A model generated the notes under the pieces. It was given only the letters and a program-made list of their open reading frames with translations, was not told where the DNA came from and did not search any database. Below, piece after piece: positions 52,701-55,513 of a stretch of 64,000 nucleotides of DNA (positions within the stretch are counted from its first letter, which is position 1; each line of letters starts with the position of its first letter). A program made the translations under genes and the position numbers. The DNA comes from Balanoglossus misakiensis (taxonomy: Eukaryota; Hemichordata). The stretch covers positions 4,340,001-4,404,000 of the forward strand of contig CM082578.2 of assembly GCA_040954595.2 (NCBI GenBank), given 5' to 3'.

Positions 52701-55513
52701 TTAAATGTGACCTACTCACCTTGACTGTGCTGCCTTCTAAGTAGTCATAAAATGTCCTCCCACGATCACTGTACTGCAGTGTGTATGACGTCACCCAAGC
52801 ACCGTCTTCACTGCTGCCCTGTGTAGCAACGCCTGTGATTTTCTTGTTCTCGCCCAGGTCTACCTGGATATACGGCCGGTCATTGGAACCGTCGGTGCAC
52901 CATGCACCCATGTAATGAAGTCGGGCGTGTGAGGCAGGATTTGTTGACGTCTGACTGGAAGCGCTGAAACTGCTGTCGTCGCTAACGCCAGTCTCCAGAA
53001 GAGGAAGGGAACAGTCTGTCGCGAAGGAAAGAAAGAAAGAAAGAAAGAGATTTAATTACATGTATCAGTGCTTGACTGTGAGCAATTATTGTTCAGTATC
53101 CCCGCGTTAAATTATTTCAATGGGCATTCCGGCGTTCATCATGTACTAAGCCCAAAAGTCACATTCTATTGTAACCAAGGAAACTTTTACTGTTATGTTT
53201 GTTAGAAGGTTCAGTTTATTGTTTCACTATTTTGGGATAATTGCGTTCAGAAATGGCACAATTGAGACTTTCTTCTTACACACAACAAATATTACTCCAT
53301 CGTTTTACTCAATTTATTCGTGTGCAATCCCGGTGTAGTTTCAGTCGTGTTTAGTTCTTTGTCACACCGTGCACGTAATGTCGAGGATTTTAAGACATTT
53401 GTTTATTTGCAGTTGGACTATGAGAAGAACCACAATACAACATTCTAATCATGTGCCAAAATTTACTGATGCATTTTGTACGAGCGCAATAACAGACAGG
53501 CAGAACAACAGACAGTTATTGGTATGGGGATCTGGTGTATCGTACAGCGCTAACTTTACAGCCGGGGCGATACCATTAATTCATGGGGGAGGCCGTGAGG
53601 TTTGCGGTTTCAACACCCAGAACTGCAGTGGCTTGAACTTGCCGATAAAAAAGCCATGTCGAAACGAATTTTGACTGATGAAAGTTTTAAGAATACTTTA
53701 GAAAAAAAGCCCAAACGTGTAAATGTATCGAACATAAGGTGTGCGGCCTCTCGGCACTACGCTGAAAAAGATCGGCACAGTTTGAAATGATCGGTAGGCA
53801 TCTTGGTAGGACAACGTTTATCGGCCGACATAGTGTGTAAGTGATCGGTAGTTTGAACACCTTTATCGGCATTAAATGGTCAGTAGCATATTTTCTACAA
53901 ATAAACTTTTTACTAACGTTTATTCTAAATGTCTGGGGTCATGTAAAGTATTCAACATTGAACTGCACATTGTGCTTTCAGCATCGGATCGCCTCGTGTC
54001 ACAAGTTGCTATCCAGGTGGTAGCCAGGGATAAAATATACGAGAGCCAACATGATCACTTATGTCATAAATTATGTCATTATTCCATCGCCGTAAATTGC
54101 GCGCTTTATGGATATAGCGGCTTTTTTCTTGCCGAATAATCGGAAGTAGACAAGCTCGATTCCGGTAGACATCAATAAATTATATTAACGTATATACATG
54201 ACGTCATCCCTGACACGCAAACGACGCGTGGCATATAATCCTTATTAGTTGGGCCCTGACCCGTTGACGCAATGGTGCCTCTTTGCCGCCGGTAAAAGTT
54301 GAGTTGGCATTCCGTATAGGCCATCATTGCCACACTTAACTACCCTGGATGAACTACTTCATACTATAAATAGTATTCATACTATTTACTATGACGTGCG
54401 CAGTCTGCCTGAGTAGTATTTCTAACCAATAATCAAAAGTACGAATTCCTAGTATTTTCCCTCAAGTTTTCTCAGATTTGTTCAAATATGATTAGCCGGT
54501 GGTGGGAACAAACTATACATACATAGAAAAAAGACATCGACCGACATTTGTCAATTGCTGTGCTTTCATGAAAAGTTAAATAATTACACTGCGCCAGTGT
54601 TAGCATGTTCGACGAGCTGGTAAGGGATAATTATGTATTAGAGCCCGCAACTGCATGCATGCATGCATGCACGCACTGGAAAAGCAGTATGATAATGACT
54701 TATTATTTTCCTGTAGTGTATGCCTTATGATTGGGCCTGACTGTCTTCAGAGGTTATTCTGAGGTTTGTGTCGTGGAAATACGTCACGCTACGCGGCTAC
54801 ACCAGAAGCGGCCGGTTTCCTTACAGTTTTTATGTAAGGGAATAGGATTCACAACATTAGCGATGACGGAGGGCGTCCAGTTGTCCGCGGGATACAGGAG
54901 ACATCTCTAATAGCTCCACTCACCGTAGCAATTGGCAACGTCGTCATTGGGCTCCCAGCCACCGTTGTCGTAGTTGCAGCTGTACGACTTGATGTTGAAA
55001 CCATATGGGAAAACGTACCCCGGCTTGCAAGATGGGCTACAACTTCTGAAGGGGGAACCAAAAGTCGTTTCGAAATCAGTTTTCGACATCAGTGCTATAA
55101 ATGCTTGTATCAAAAGCCGGAGCTTAGGTGGGGGTGGGGGTGGGGGAAGACGTGTAAACAAAACAAAAATGTTCTCATTGTAGTTCAAAAAGGAAAAAAA
55201 ATGTTACAAAAAATTTAATGTAAAGAAAATAATACTACTTATAAATACATAAGCGTCAGAAAGAGACCAAACGATATATTTTCCATCGATATACAAACTC
55301 GACGCCTTGTTCTAATAGTCAGGCTTGTAAATTTTGTTTTATCGACCTGTTTTTTTGTGTGAAATATCATAATTGATTGAAAAAAAAACTTGAATACTGG
55401 TTTTACAAAAATGGAAAGTTAAAAGAAATGAAGCACATACAGGGATATATCACCACGATTGACACATACGAAGCTTCCGTGTCTAGGTTTTCGTAGAGTT
55501 GGACAGGCCTGAC
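23..55513 (-). CDS. Giant chimeric gel-forming-mucin-like gene, 47 exons placed, partial at both ends
   Basis: Overall gene model; exons are listed separately. Seen: 47 minus-strand blocks bounded by AG acceptors and GT donors, with lengths and phases that fit at every junction except the end of exon 27. Together they encode about 5,870 residues. Domain order is Sushi, F5/8C, EGF, Sushi, D1, D2, D', D3, PTS, three WxxW, Cys segment, giant PTS, WxxW-like, kringle, TIL/VWC, TIL/VWC/LDLa, kringle, VWC, D4, D5, VWC, half-VWC repeats. Known: D1-D2-D'-D3 plus CysD and PTS is the plan of VWF and gel-forming mucins, which multimerise through disulfides and form extracellular gels. Inferred: a secreted, heavily O-glycosylated mucus or matrix protein. 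Most domain-edge introns are phase 1, which allows exon shuffling. The signal peptide and C-terminal knot are not in the part I could place. The N-terminal four domains could in principle belong to a separate upstream gene, but phases support one transcript. Confidence 0.85.
492..605 (-). CDS. Exon 46: half-VWC module
   Basis: It encodes [20 protein letters not shown] and [11 protein letters not shown]. The C...GC......C......DCC...EC arrangement is the second half of a VWC domain without the first half. The acceptor is ttccag and the donor is GTAAGC, symmetric phase 1. Confidence 0.85.
745..913 (-). CDS. Exon 45: VWC domain, main part
   Basis: It encodes [36 protein letters not shown] and [11 protein letters not shown]. 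The W.P..C..C.C......C....C........CC..Y.C signature is a canonical VWC. The acceptor is attgcag and the donor is GTGAGG. A CAT trinucleotide array ends only nine bases from the acceptor AG. Confidence 0.93.
924..974. repeat. CAT trinucleotide microsatellite
   Basis: About 17 tandem CAT units on the plus strand (ATG/GAT on the transcript strand), in the 366-base intron between exons 44 and 45. It replaces most of the region where a polypyrimidine tract would be expected. Confidence 0.95.
1280..1314 (-). CDS. Exon 44: tiny exon starting the C-terminal VWC
   Basis: A 35-base exon encodes [12 protein letters not shown]. The acceptor is tttacag and the donor is GTAAGT. It enters in phase 1 from exon 43 and leaves in phase 0, exactly what exon 45 needs. 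It supplies the first Cys of the VWC domain. Confidence 0.72.
1587..1757 (-). CDS. Exon 43: TIL domain of D5
   Basis: It encodes [51 protein letters not shown] and VPTC, a TIL module. The acceptor is ccctttag and the donor is GTGAGA, symmetric phase 1. Confidence 0.9.
1881..1893 (+). other. G-run in intron 42/43
   Basis: A run of Gs lies in the 695-base intron between exons 43 and 42. I see no other feature in that intron. Confidence 0.8.
2453..2752 (-). CDS. Exon 42: end of vWD 5 and C8 domain of D5
   Basis: It encodes [40 protein letters not shown], then the C8 pattern [32 protein letters not shown] and WRESVSC. The usual NGN..DD segment after GLCG is degenerate. The acceptor is ttaaag and the donor is GTGAGT, symmetric phase 1. 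Confidence 0.92.
2784..2941. repeat. Compound CAAA / TTTG / AAAT microsatellite with mirror symmetry
   Basis: Tandem CAAA units, then TTTG units, then about 15 AAAT units, then CAAA again. The CAAA and TTTG blocks can pair into hairpins. It sits about 30 bases upstream (transcript sense) of the exon 42 acceptor. Confidence 0.93.
3017..3215 (-). CDS. Exon 41: vWD domain 5, central part
   Basis: It encodes [40 protein letters not shown] and [19 protein letters not shown]. The VxxxPxxxxGxTRGLCG ending is the vWD GLCG region, lacking the first CGLC cysteine. The acceptor is gtgtag and the donor is GTGAGT; phase 0 in, phase 1 out. The intron before it is mostly an inverted-repeat element. Confidence 0.87.
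3291..5411. mobile_element. Inverted-repeat-bounded unit filling the exon 40/41 intron
   Basis: A 27-base terminus at 3291-3317 is repeated exactly in inverted orientation at 5385-5411, with weaker similarity beyond. The 2.1 kb interior takes up most of the 2.54 kb intron. No target duplication could be defined, so the mobile assignment is inference. It contains a short plus-strand ORF at 4109 and promoter-like motifs near 3584 and 3773. Confidence 0.5.
4109..4285 (+). CDS. Short plus-strand ORF inside the 3.3-5.4 kb inverted-repeat unit
   Basis: A 58-codon ORF starts [20 protein letters not shown] and ends CDNLHSK before TAA. It is Lys/Glu/Ser-rich and of ordinary composition. An acceptor-like site (cttttcaacag) lies 10 bases before the ATG, a donor-like GTAAGT is near 3916, and AATAAA lies at 4562. 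It could be the last exon of a small gene or a captured fragment. I do not recognise it. Confidence 0.2.
   Translation: MSAKLHSLATSSPTARKLKKLIREEETSSTTANRLTEDDLCEQILKMDKTSCDNLHSK
5756..5973 (-). CDS. Exon 40: vWD domain 5 (D5), first part
   Basis: It encodes [40 protein letters not shown] and [20 protein letters not shown]. The [13 protein letters not shown] opening is a good vWD. The acceptor is ccaccag, preceded by a C-rich tract, and the donor is GTGAGA; phase 1 in, phase 0 out. A second D assembly right after D4 is unusual for gel-forming mucins. Confidence 0.9.
6012..6050 (+). other. G-rich tract, G-quadruplex candidate
   Basis: Several runs of four or more Gs are separated by one or two bases on the plus strand. 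On the gene strand it is a C-rich pyrimidine stretch 40-80 bases upstream of the exon 40 acceptor, and may assist splicing or fold as an i-motif. Confidence 0.6.
6512..6706 (-). CDS. Exon 39: TIL domain of D4
   Basis: It encodes [39 protein letters not shown] and IKEDECTQ. The C.PGC.CPEG.....D.C....EC signature is a clear TIL. The acceptor is acatag and the donor is GTAAGT; phase 1 out. Confidence 0.93.
6908..7059 (-). CDS. Exon 38: C8 domain of D4
   Basis: It encodes [37 protein letters not shown] and [13 protein letters not shown]. It is cysteine-rich and placed between vWD4 and TIL, so C8 by position; its spacing is shorter than in D1-D3. The acceptor is ctttag and the donor is GTAAGT; phase 2 in, phase 1 out. 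Confidence 0.78.
7193..7694 (-). CDS. Exon 37: vWD domain 4, main part
   Basis: It encodes [36 protein letters not shown] and [20 protein letters not shown]. The W....V.V and GLCG...N.DEF motifs are vWD. The first Cys of CGLC is Gln. The acceptor is ttaccag and the donor is GTAAGA; phase 1 in, phase 2 out. Confidence 0.92.
7838..7912 (+). other. G-rich tract in the exon 36/37 intron
   Basis: Three G-runs of 9, 5 and 9 or more bases lie within 75 bases, which could form a G-quadruplex. The rest of this 620-base intron shows nothing else recognisable. Confidence 0.5.
8314..8559 (-). CDS. Exon 36: VWC domain and start of vWD 4 (D4)
   Basis: It encodes [40 protein letters not shown] (VWC) and then [20 protein letters not shown], a vWD opening. 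The acceptor is atttag and the donor is GTAAGT, symmetric phase 1. VWC leading into a D domain is also how SCO-spondin-type proteins are built. Confidence 0.9.
8690..8936. repeat. CCAA then CATA tetranucleotide array
   Basis: A short CCAA block is followed by about 200 bases of nearly perfect CATA units in the exon 35/36 intron. Translations such as MYVCMYVC across it are artefacts. Confidence 0.97.
9068..9322 (-). CDS. Exon 35: kringle domain 2
   Basis: A second complete kringle: [60 protein letters not shown]. It has the same exon structure as exon 29 (255 versus 258 bases, phase 1 both ends) and high similarity, so the two arose by duplication. The acceptor is tcgcag and the donor is GTAAGT. 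Confidence 0.95.
9479..9979 (-). CDS. Exon 34: TIL/VWC module followed by LDL-receptor class A domain
   Basis: After a Thr/Pro lead ([19 protein letters not shown]) come TIL-like cysteines ([29 protein letters not shown]), a VWC ([29 protein letters not shown]) and an LDLa module: [36 protein letters not shown]. The LDLa calcium-binding acidic set (CDGHIDC....DE) is intact. The TIL-VWC-LDLa order recalls SCO-spondin. The acceptor is ttcacag and the donor is GTATGT, symmetric phase 1. Confidence 0.9.
10188..10556. mobile_element. TTAA-flanked foldback MITE, family A copy 1
   Basis: TTAA at 10188-10191 and at 10553-10556 flank inverted termini AGGGAGAAAGTCTCT and AGAGACTTTGTCCCT. Inner sequences also pair over most of the length (CGCCAAAATGAATAA and its inverse near the centre), giving a 370-base hairpin. 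It lies in the exon 33/34 intron. The TTAA target suggests piggyBac-type mobilisation (inference). There is no coding capacity. Confidence 0.85.
10730..10859 (-). CDS. Exon 33: VWC-like segment with Thr/Pro tail
   Basis: It encodes [32 protein letters not shown] and [10 protein letters not shown]. The W....PC..C.C......C pattern is VWC-like and pairs with the TIL-like exon 32. The acceptor is caacag and the donor is GTAACA; phase 0 in (matches exon 32), phase 1 out. Confidence 0.76.
11169..11392 (-). CDS. Exon 32: TIL-like cysteine domain
   Basis: It encodes [39 protein letters not shown] and [15 protein letters not shown]. The closing C.....C.C and cysteine spacing resemble a TIL module, with DCPCW leading to a VWC. 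The acceptor is tcaaag and the donor is GTATGT; phase 1 in, phase 0 out. Confidence 0.78.
12138..12170 (-). CDS. Exon 31: mini-exon linker, similar to exon 30
   Basis: A 33-base exon encodes [11 protein letters not shown], a small Thr/Pro linker. The acceptor is tattcag and the donor is GTACAT, symmetric phase 1. It resembles exon 30 in size, phase and a G-x-P...TT ending, so the pair may be a duplicated cassette. Confidence 0.58.
12293..12357. repeat. AGAAT pentanucleotide microsatellite
   Basis: About twelve AGAAT units with a few substitutions, in the intron between mini-exons 30 and 31. Confidence 0.9.
12418..12453 (-). CDS. Exon 30: mini-exon linker
   Basis: A 36-base exon encodes [12 protein letters not shown]. 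The acceptor is ttttcag and the donor is GTAAGA. Phase 1 at both ends means it can be skipped without shifting frame. It is supported by splice signals and phase only. Confidence 0.6.
12632..12889 (-). CDS. Exon 29: kringle domain 1
   Basis: A complete kringle in one symmetric phase 1 exon: [61 protein letters not shown]. All six kringle cysteines, the SDYRG, CRNPD and AWCYT signatures are present. The acceptor is tttacag and the donor is GTAAAT. Kringles bind lysine-rich or glycan ligands in plasminogen-type proteins. I know of no gel-forming mucin that carries one. Confidence 0.95.
13241..19747 (-). CDS. Exon 28: giant PTS mucin exon ending in WxxW-like (CysD) domain 4
   Basis: One 6,507-base open exon, 2,168 codons. 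A Thr-rich start ([18 protein letters not shown]) is followed by thousands of bases of 27- and 30-base units encoding [18 protein letters not shown] and [10 protein letters not shown]. Seven spacer cassettes ([20 protein letters not shown]) and an eighth divergent one interrupt the array. The last ~90 residues form a cysteine domain: [53 protein letters not shown]. That is CysD with FTPW in place of WxxW. Such Thr/Pro arrays are O-glycosylated and extended in mucins. The acceptor is gaacag and the donor is GTAAGA, phase 1 both sides. Confidence 0.93.
13850..19430. repeat. Mucin VNTR with higher-order organisation (coding, in exon 28)
   Basis: Basic units of 27 and 30 bases ([19 protein letters not shown]). 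Spacer cassettes recur at 13639, 14401, 15163, 16147, 16840, 17881, 18757 and 19558, with intervals 762, 762, 984, 693, 1041, 876 and 801, all multiples of three. Two spacer types exist: a YKSTRM type (17881, 19558) and a YQTTTP type (most others). Confidence 0.93.
21333..22096. mobile_element. C-tract-rich inverted-repeat element, diverged copy
   Basis: The ends are imperfectly inverted (GGACCGTTCAGTTTGTATGG at the left; AAATCTGAACTGTCC at the right). The interior has the same GGGTTTCCCCTTCCC and AAAGCAAATTA motifs as the element at 60873-61905, and long C-runs near 22000-22070. A second internal copy of the motif lies near 21860-21955. It is related to but diverged from the 60.9 kb copy. 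Confidence 0.6.
22781..23978. mobile_element. 1.2 kb non-autonomous transposon, ~105-bp TIRs and 9-bp target duplication
   Basis: The termini start CAATCTGATTAAAATCAGAT at 22781 and end with the inverse at 23978, matching with few differences over about 105 bases. Perfect 9-base duplications CATGTTTGC flank it (22772-22780 and 23979-23987). Long TIRs plus a 9-bp duplication fit Mutator-like elements (inference). The interior has no convincing transposase ORF. Confidence 0.85.
27455..27664 (-). CDS. Exon 27: Thr-rich lead and unassigned Cys-containing segment (3' end uncertain)
   Basis: After acceptor atcttag the frame from exon 26 stays open: [20 protein letters not shown], then [20 protein letters not shown] and [20 protein letters not shown] do not recognise this four-cysteine segment. 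The donor is unresolved. The phase 1 end needed by exon 28 would use weak sites (GTTCCC after 27455 or GTTGCG after 27500), whereas the better GTAGGT after 27459 is phase 0. A missing exon between here and 19747 is possible. Confidence 0.55.
28177..28518 (-). CDS. Exon 26: WxxW-type (CysD) domain 3, near copy of exon 25
   Basis: The lead differs ([19 protein letters not shown]), but from [18 protein letters not shown] onward it matches exon 25 with about seven changes in 100 residues. The DNA copies are offset by exactly 506 bases with no indel through the shared coding part. The acceptor is ccgcag and the donor is GTAGGT, phase 1. The WTEY substitution is shared, so it predates the duplication. 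Confidence 0.92.
28683..29021 (-). CDS. Exon 25: WxxW-type (CysD) domain 2, degenerate
   Basis: It encodes a short Thr lead ([18 protein letters not shown]), then [45 protein letters not shown] and [10 protein letters not shown]. The framework is CysD, but WxxW reads WTEY. The acceptor is gctacag and the donor is GTAGGT, symmetric phase 1. It is almost identical to exon 26, a recent tandem exon duplication. Confidence 0.92.
29690..29788. repeat. Degenerate TATGA/ATGAT low-complexity tract
   Basis: AT-rich pentamer-like repeats of TATGA with variants. No coding or element signature. Confidence 0.75.
30142..30300. mobile_element. Hairpin MITE, family B copy 1
   Basis: The inverted ends TTTTCATAAGTCTAG and its complement (CTAGACTTATGAAAA) enclose arms that pair along nearly the whole 159 bases. 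It starts 29 bases inside the intron from the exon 24 donor. A homologous copy is at 33674-33823. Confidence 0.8.
30330..32188 (-). CDS. Exon 24: short PTS mucin array, basic patch, WxxW (CysD) domain 1
   Basis: 619 codons. It starts [18 protein letters not shown], then a Thr-rich lead, then a tandem 9-residue array (TTSIPTTEG or TTSIPTTEV, roughly 38 units), then a Lys/Arg patch (TKPPKR repeated three times), more Thr-rich sequence, and a CysD module: [52 protein letters not shown]. Thr/Pro/Ser arrays carry O-glycans in mucins. CysD modules are their non-glycosylated spacers, and the WxxW Trp can be C-mannosylated. The acceptor is ttttcag and the donor is GTAGGT. Confidence 0.93.
30967..31997. 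repeat. 27-bp coding VNTR (exon 24)
   Basis: Roughly 38 head-to-tail 27-base units encode [10 protein letters not shown]. Units differ at only a few positions (Gly/Val codon, synonymous GTT/GTC), and variant patterns recur in blocks, which points to recent unequal exchange. Confidence 0.95.
32274..32323. repeat. CAGA tetranucleotide array
   Basis: Tandem CAGA/GACA units in the exon 23/24 intron. Confidence 0.9.
32818..32988. repeat. CATA array with CAGA end
   Basis: About 35 CATA units with one CACACATA interruption, then several CAGA units, in the 1.19 kb exon 23/24 intron. The rest of the intron has nothing recognisable. Confidence 0.96.
33374..33632 (-). CDS. Exon 23: TIL domain of D3
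   Basis: It encodes [38 protein letters not shown] and [17 protein letters not shown], a full TIL module with E-segment start. The acceptor is tcaacag and the donor is GTAAGA in phase 2. A 150-bp hairpin element begins about 40 bases upstream of its acceptor. Confidence 0.93.
33674..33823. mobile_element. Hairpin MITE, family B copy 2
   Basis: It is homologous to 30142-30300: the same ends (TTTTCGTAAGTC ... CTAGACTTATGA), the same central ACCAATCACATCAAGG block, and arms pairing into a hairpin. It lies 40 bases upstream of the exon 23 acceptor in the 285-base exon 22/23 intron. Confidence 0.8.
33918..34311 (-). CDS. Exon 22: vWD 3 end and C8 domain of D3
   Basis: It encodes [32 protein letters not shown] and then the C8 pattern [40 protein letters not shown]. 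The first Cys of CGLC is replaced here (EGLC). The acceptor is gttttag and the donor is GTAAGT; phase 0 in, phase 1 out. Confidence 0.94.
34913..35342 (-). CDS. Exon 21: E' segment and vWD domain 3 (D3), main part
   Basis: It begins [19 protein letters not shown] (end of D'), then [29 protein letters not shown], and [19 protein letters not shown]. The G-D-S-H-x-x-T-F-D-G opening is the classic vWD signature. The acceptor is ttaccag and the donor is GTAAGT; phase 2 in, phase 0 out. Confidence 0.94.
35971..36064 (-). CDS. Exon 20: D' region, end of TIL' and start of E'
   Basis: It encodes [20 protein letters not shown] and [11 protein letters not shown], a standard TIL-to-VWC linker. The acceptor is ttatag and the donor is GTAAGA, phase 2. 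A long GTAT/GTCT microsatellite fills the preceding intron. Confidence 0.9.
36444..36929. repeat. Alternating GTAT and GTCT tetranucleotide array
   Basis: Nearly 490 bases: GTAT block, GTCT block, GTAT block, GTCT block, GTAT block, with sharp borders. It is in the exon 19/20 intron. All ORFs across it are artefacts. Confidence 0.97.
37025..37215 (-). CDS. Exon 19: VWC-like end of D2 and TIL' of the D' region
   Basis: It encodes [15 protein letters not shown], which closes D2, then [33 protein letters not shown]. The second part is a TIL-like module with no vWD before it, which is how D' looks in VWF and gel-forming mucins. The acceptor is tttacag and the donor is GTACGC; phase 2 in, phase 1 out. 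Confidence 0.9.
37638..38264. mobile_element. TTAA-flanked long palindromic element
   Basis: TTAA at both ends (37638-37641, 38261-38264). The termini are AGGGGAAATCCGCTGTAGC and its inverse. Arms of about 230 bases pair with few mismatches, separated by a central loop near 37880-38030. It fills much of the 1.4 kb exon 18/19 intron. No transposase; mirror-image ORFs on the two strands come from the palindrome. Confidence 0.88.
38625..38862 (-). CDS. Exon 18: TIL domain of D2 plus VWC-like start
   Basis: It encodes [40 protein letters not shown] and [17 protein letters not shown], a TIL module followed by the E-segment start. The acceptor is cgccag and the donor is GTGAGT in phase 2. Exon 11 has the same length (238 bases) and phases, showing the D-assembly duplication. 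Confidence 0.93.
39414..39587 (-). CDS. Exon 17: C8 domain of D2
   Basis: It encodes [37 protein letters not shown] and [10 protein letters not shown]. The Y...C..D.C......FC...ASYA..C.....W....C pattern is a clear C8. The acceptor is tctccag and the donor is GTAAGA; phase 1 on both sides. Confidence 0.93.
40069..40324. mobile_element. Short inverted-repeat element (candidate)
   Basis: The ends ATGTGCTGTTCC and GGAACAGCACGT are inverted. Interior AGGGTAGGTGGGTAGGG and TTAGGGTAGGTCGG near the two ends lie in the same orientation. It is in the exon 16/17 intron. Boundaries are approximate and no target duplication is clear. Confidence 0.4.
40430..40616 (-). CDS. Exon 16: end of vWD 2 and start of C8
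   Basis: It encodes [20 protein letters not shown] and then [20 protein letters not shown]. This is the F....G.....A..F...W segment linking vWD to C8, with the first C8 cysteines. The acceptor is ttcacag and the donor is GTAAGT; phase 0 in, phase 1 out. Confidence 0.87.
40907..41029 (-). CDS. Exon 15: vWD domain 2 with CGLC motif
   Basis: It encodes [20 protein letters not shown] and then [16 protein letters not shown]. The W-x-G-D...Y/F-V and CGLCG motifs are core vWD signatures, and the vicinal CGLC of the multimer-forming D domains is intact. The acceptor is tatag and the donor is GTACGG; both ends are phase 0. Confidence 0.92.
41633..41752. repeat. Imperfect inverted repeat / hairpin
   Basis: The arm around GACAAATTAAGATAGTGAGC pairs with GCTCGCTATCTGAATTTGTC. 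Weaker complementarity extends outward toward 41580 and 41825. It may be a decayed MITE in the 827-base exon 14/15 intron. Confidence 0.5.
41857..42004 (-). CDS. Exon 14: vWD domain 2, middle part
   Basis: It encodes [20 protein letters not shown] and [13 protein letters not shown], beta-strand-rich sequence typical of the vWD centre. The acceptor is ctgccag and the donor is GTGTGT. Phase 2 in and phase 0 out fit exons 13 and 15. Homology is weaker than for the flanking pieces. Confidence 0.78.
42240..42755. mobile_element. TTAA-flanked MITE, family C
   Basis: TTAA at 42240-42243 and 42752-42755, with inverted termini AGGCACATGAGCTGCAA and TTGCAACACATGTGCCT. The interior is AT-rich and non-coding. 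It is in the exon 13/14 intron. Confidence 0.75.
42904..43093 (-). CDS. Exon 13: vWD domain 2 (D2), first part
   Basis: It encodes [20 protein letters not shown] and [12 protein letters not shown], the standard vWD opening, with further cysteines toward the end. The acceptor is tttctcag and the donor is GTATGT after TCTAG, phase 2. Confidence 0.92.
43453..43499 (-). CDS. Exon 12: VWC-like (E) segment after TIL 1
   Basis: A 47-base exon encodes [14 protein letters not shown], the short C..G.W.C....C segment that closes the D1 assembly in VWF-type proteins. The acceptor is ttgcag and the donor is GTGAGT. It enters in phase 2 and leaves in phase 1, matching both neighbours exactly. Confidence 0.82.
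43668..43764. repeat. CCA/CCG then CAT trinucleotide array
   Basis: A short CCA/CCG block, then about 25 CAT units, in the 309-base intron between exons 11 and 12. It ends about 45 bases from the exon 11 donor. Confidence 0.95.
43809..44046 (-). CDS. Exon 11: TIL domain of D1 plus start of VWC-like segment
   Basis: It encodes [19 protein letters not shown], then [19 protein letters not shown] and [16 protein letters not shown], a typical ten-cysteine TIL module followed by the start of the E module found in mucin D assemblies. The acceptor is tatag and the donor is GTTAGT, phase 2. Confidence 0.92.
44436..44580 (-). CDS. Exon 10: C8 domain of D1, second half
   Basis: It encodes [18 protein letters not shown] and then [16 protein letters not shown] and WRNANRC. 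The pattern PEPFYxxC..D.C.....C..Y..YA.EC....W....C is diagnostic for C8. The acceptor is ttcacag and the donor is GTAAGT; phase 0 in, phase 1 out. Confidence 0.92.
44713..44822. repeat. Pyrimidine-rich low-complexity tract
   Basis: CT-rich (CTCTCCCTCC type) on the plus strand, purine-rich on the gene strand, in the exon 9/10 intron. Confidence 0.85.
44863..44978 (-). CDS. Exon 9: C8 domain of D1, first half
   Basis: It encodes [20 protein letters not shown] and then [15 protein letters not shown], the opening cysteines of a C8 module following D1. The acceptor is ccttcag and the donor is GTAAGT, phase 0. A pyrimidine/purine low-complexity tract follows 40 bases into the intron. Confidence 0.82.
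44979..47051. other. 2.07 kb intron 8/9
   Basis: I see no exon, element ends or long tandem repeats. A plus-strand ORF at 45533-45796 has no recognisable features. A small hairpin (CTTATTCCA ... TGGAATAAG) sits near 45225-45250. Confidence 0.5.
47052..47573 (-). CDS. Exon 8: von Willebrand D domain 1 (D1)
   Basis: 174 residues hold a nearly complete vWD domain. It opens with [20 protein letters not shown], then [13 protein letters not shown], and ends at [18 protein letters not shown]. The CGLC motif is intact; in VWF the D1/D2 CGLC motifs are linked to disulfide exchange during multimer assembly. The acceptor is gtttcag and the donor is GTGAGT, phase 1. Confidence 0.93.
48055..48120 (-). 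CDS. Exon 7: short linker exon before D1
   Basis: A 66-base exon encodes a 22-residue linker without cysteine ([20 protein letters not shown]). The acceptor is cgtag and the donor is GTGAGT, with phase 1 on both sides. It is supported by phase continuity between exon 6 and the first vWD domain and by good splice sites, not by homology, so confidence is lower. Confidence 0.6.
48515..48972. repeat. ATTC/TTCG tetranucleotide array with internal duplication
   Basis: Long ATTC array. A variant block with CCATTCATCCG followed by TTCG units appears twice (near 48611 and 48764), so about 153 bases were duplicated within the array. The right end inverts to GAAT units, giving a palindrome. Confidence 0.95.
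48999..49190 (-). CDS. Exon 6: Sushi (CCP) domain 2
   Basis: It encodes [43 protein letters not shown] and a final DDITCT. This is a complete CCP module in one symmetric phase 1 exon. The acceptor is tctacag and the donor is GTATAG. A long ATTC microsatellite lies directly downstream in the intron, ending about 25 bases from the donor. Confidence 0.85.
49191..52053. other. 2.86 kb intron 5/6
   Basis: No exon or element found; it has a C-run near 50447 and a G-run near 51972. ORFs here lack domain or signal features. Confidence 0.5.
52054..52176 (-). CDS. Exon 5: EGF-like domain
   Basis: A single exon carries a complete six-cysteine EGF module: [16 protein letters not shown], then [16 protein letters not shown]. 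The acceptor is tatag and the donor is GTGAGC. Both ends are phase 1, as is typical for shuffled EGF exons. The calcium-binding D-x-D/N-E start is not evident; the exon begins PIDYC. Confidence 0.9.
52457..52598 (-). CDS. Exon 4: end of F5/8 type C domain
   Basis: It encodes [16 protein letters not shown] and then ARYIRLNP and [10 protein letters not shown], the standard C-terminal signature of discoidin domains with the closing Cys. The acceptor is aaaag and the donor is GTAAGT. The phase 0 entry matches exon 3. Confidence 0.9.
52720..53015 (-). CDS. Exon 3: F5/8 type C (discoidin) domain, main part
   Basis: It starts with Cys ([20 protein letters not shown]), then has the family's [16 protein letters not shown] and [19 protein letters not shown] motifs, the latter being the conserved beta strand with an aromatic, Asp and Leu. 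The acceptor is cgacag and the donor is GTGAGT after GTCAAG, phase 0. Discoidin domains bind membranes, glycans or collagen. No such domain is part of vertebrate gel-forming mucins, although SCO-spondin has one. Confidence 0.9.
53016..54923. other. 1.9 kb intron 2/3
   Basis: It has a short GAAA array next to the exon 3 acceptor (53028-53050), several scattered GATCGG words around 53765-53870, and a TGCATGCA run at 54655-54672. No coding sequence I can support. Confidence 0.5.
54924..55045 (-). CDS. Exon 2: second half of Sushi domain 1
   Basis: It encodes [16 protein letters not shown] and continues to the closing Trp-Glu-Pro and final Cys of a CCP domain. The acceptor is ttcag and the donor is GTGAGT. 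Joined in phase 2 to exon 1 it gives a complete four-cysteine Sushi module, a fold used for protein binding in complement and adhesion proteins. Confidence 0.78.
55127..55147 (+). other. G-quadruplex candidate
   Basis: Four runs of four to five Gs separated by single Ts on the plus strand, in the short intron between exons 1 and 2. This fits the classic quadruplex pattern and is C-rich on the gene strand. Confidence 0.7.
55441..55513 (-). CDS. Exon 1 of placed set: first half of Sushi (CCP) domain 1
   Basis: It encodes about 24 residues with the Sushi start ([16 protein letters not shown]). The acceptor is ttccag at 55514-55519 and the donor is GTATGT from 55440. It begins with two bases of a split codon and ends in phase 2, the usual split within CCP domains. 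It is the most upstream exon I can support. A signal-peptide exon must precede it but was not identified with confidence. Confidence 0.7.
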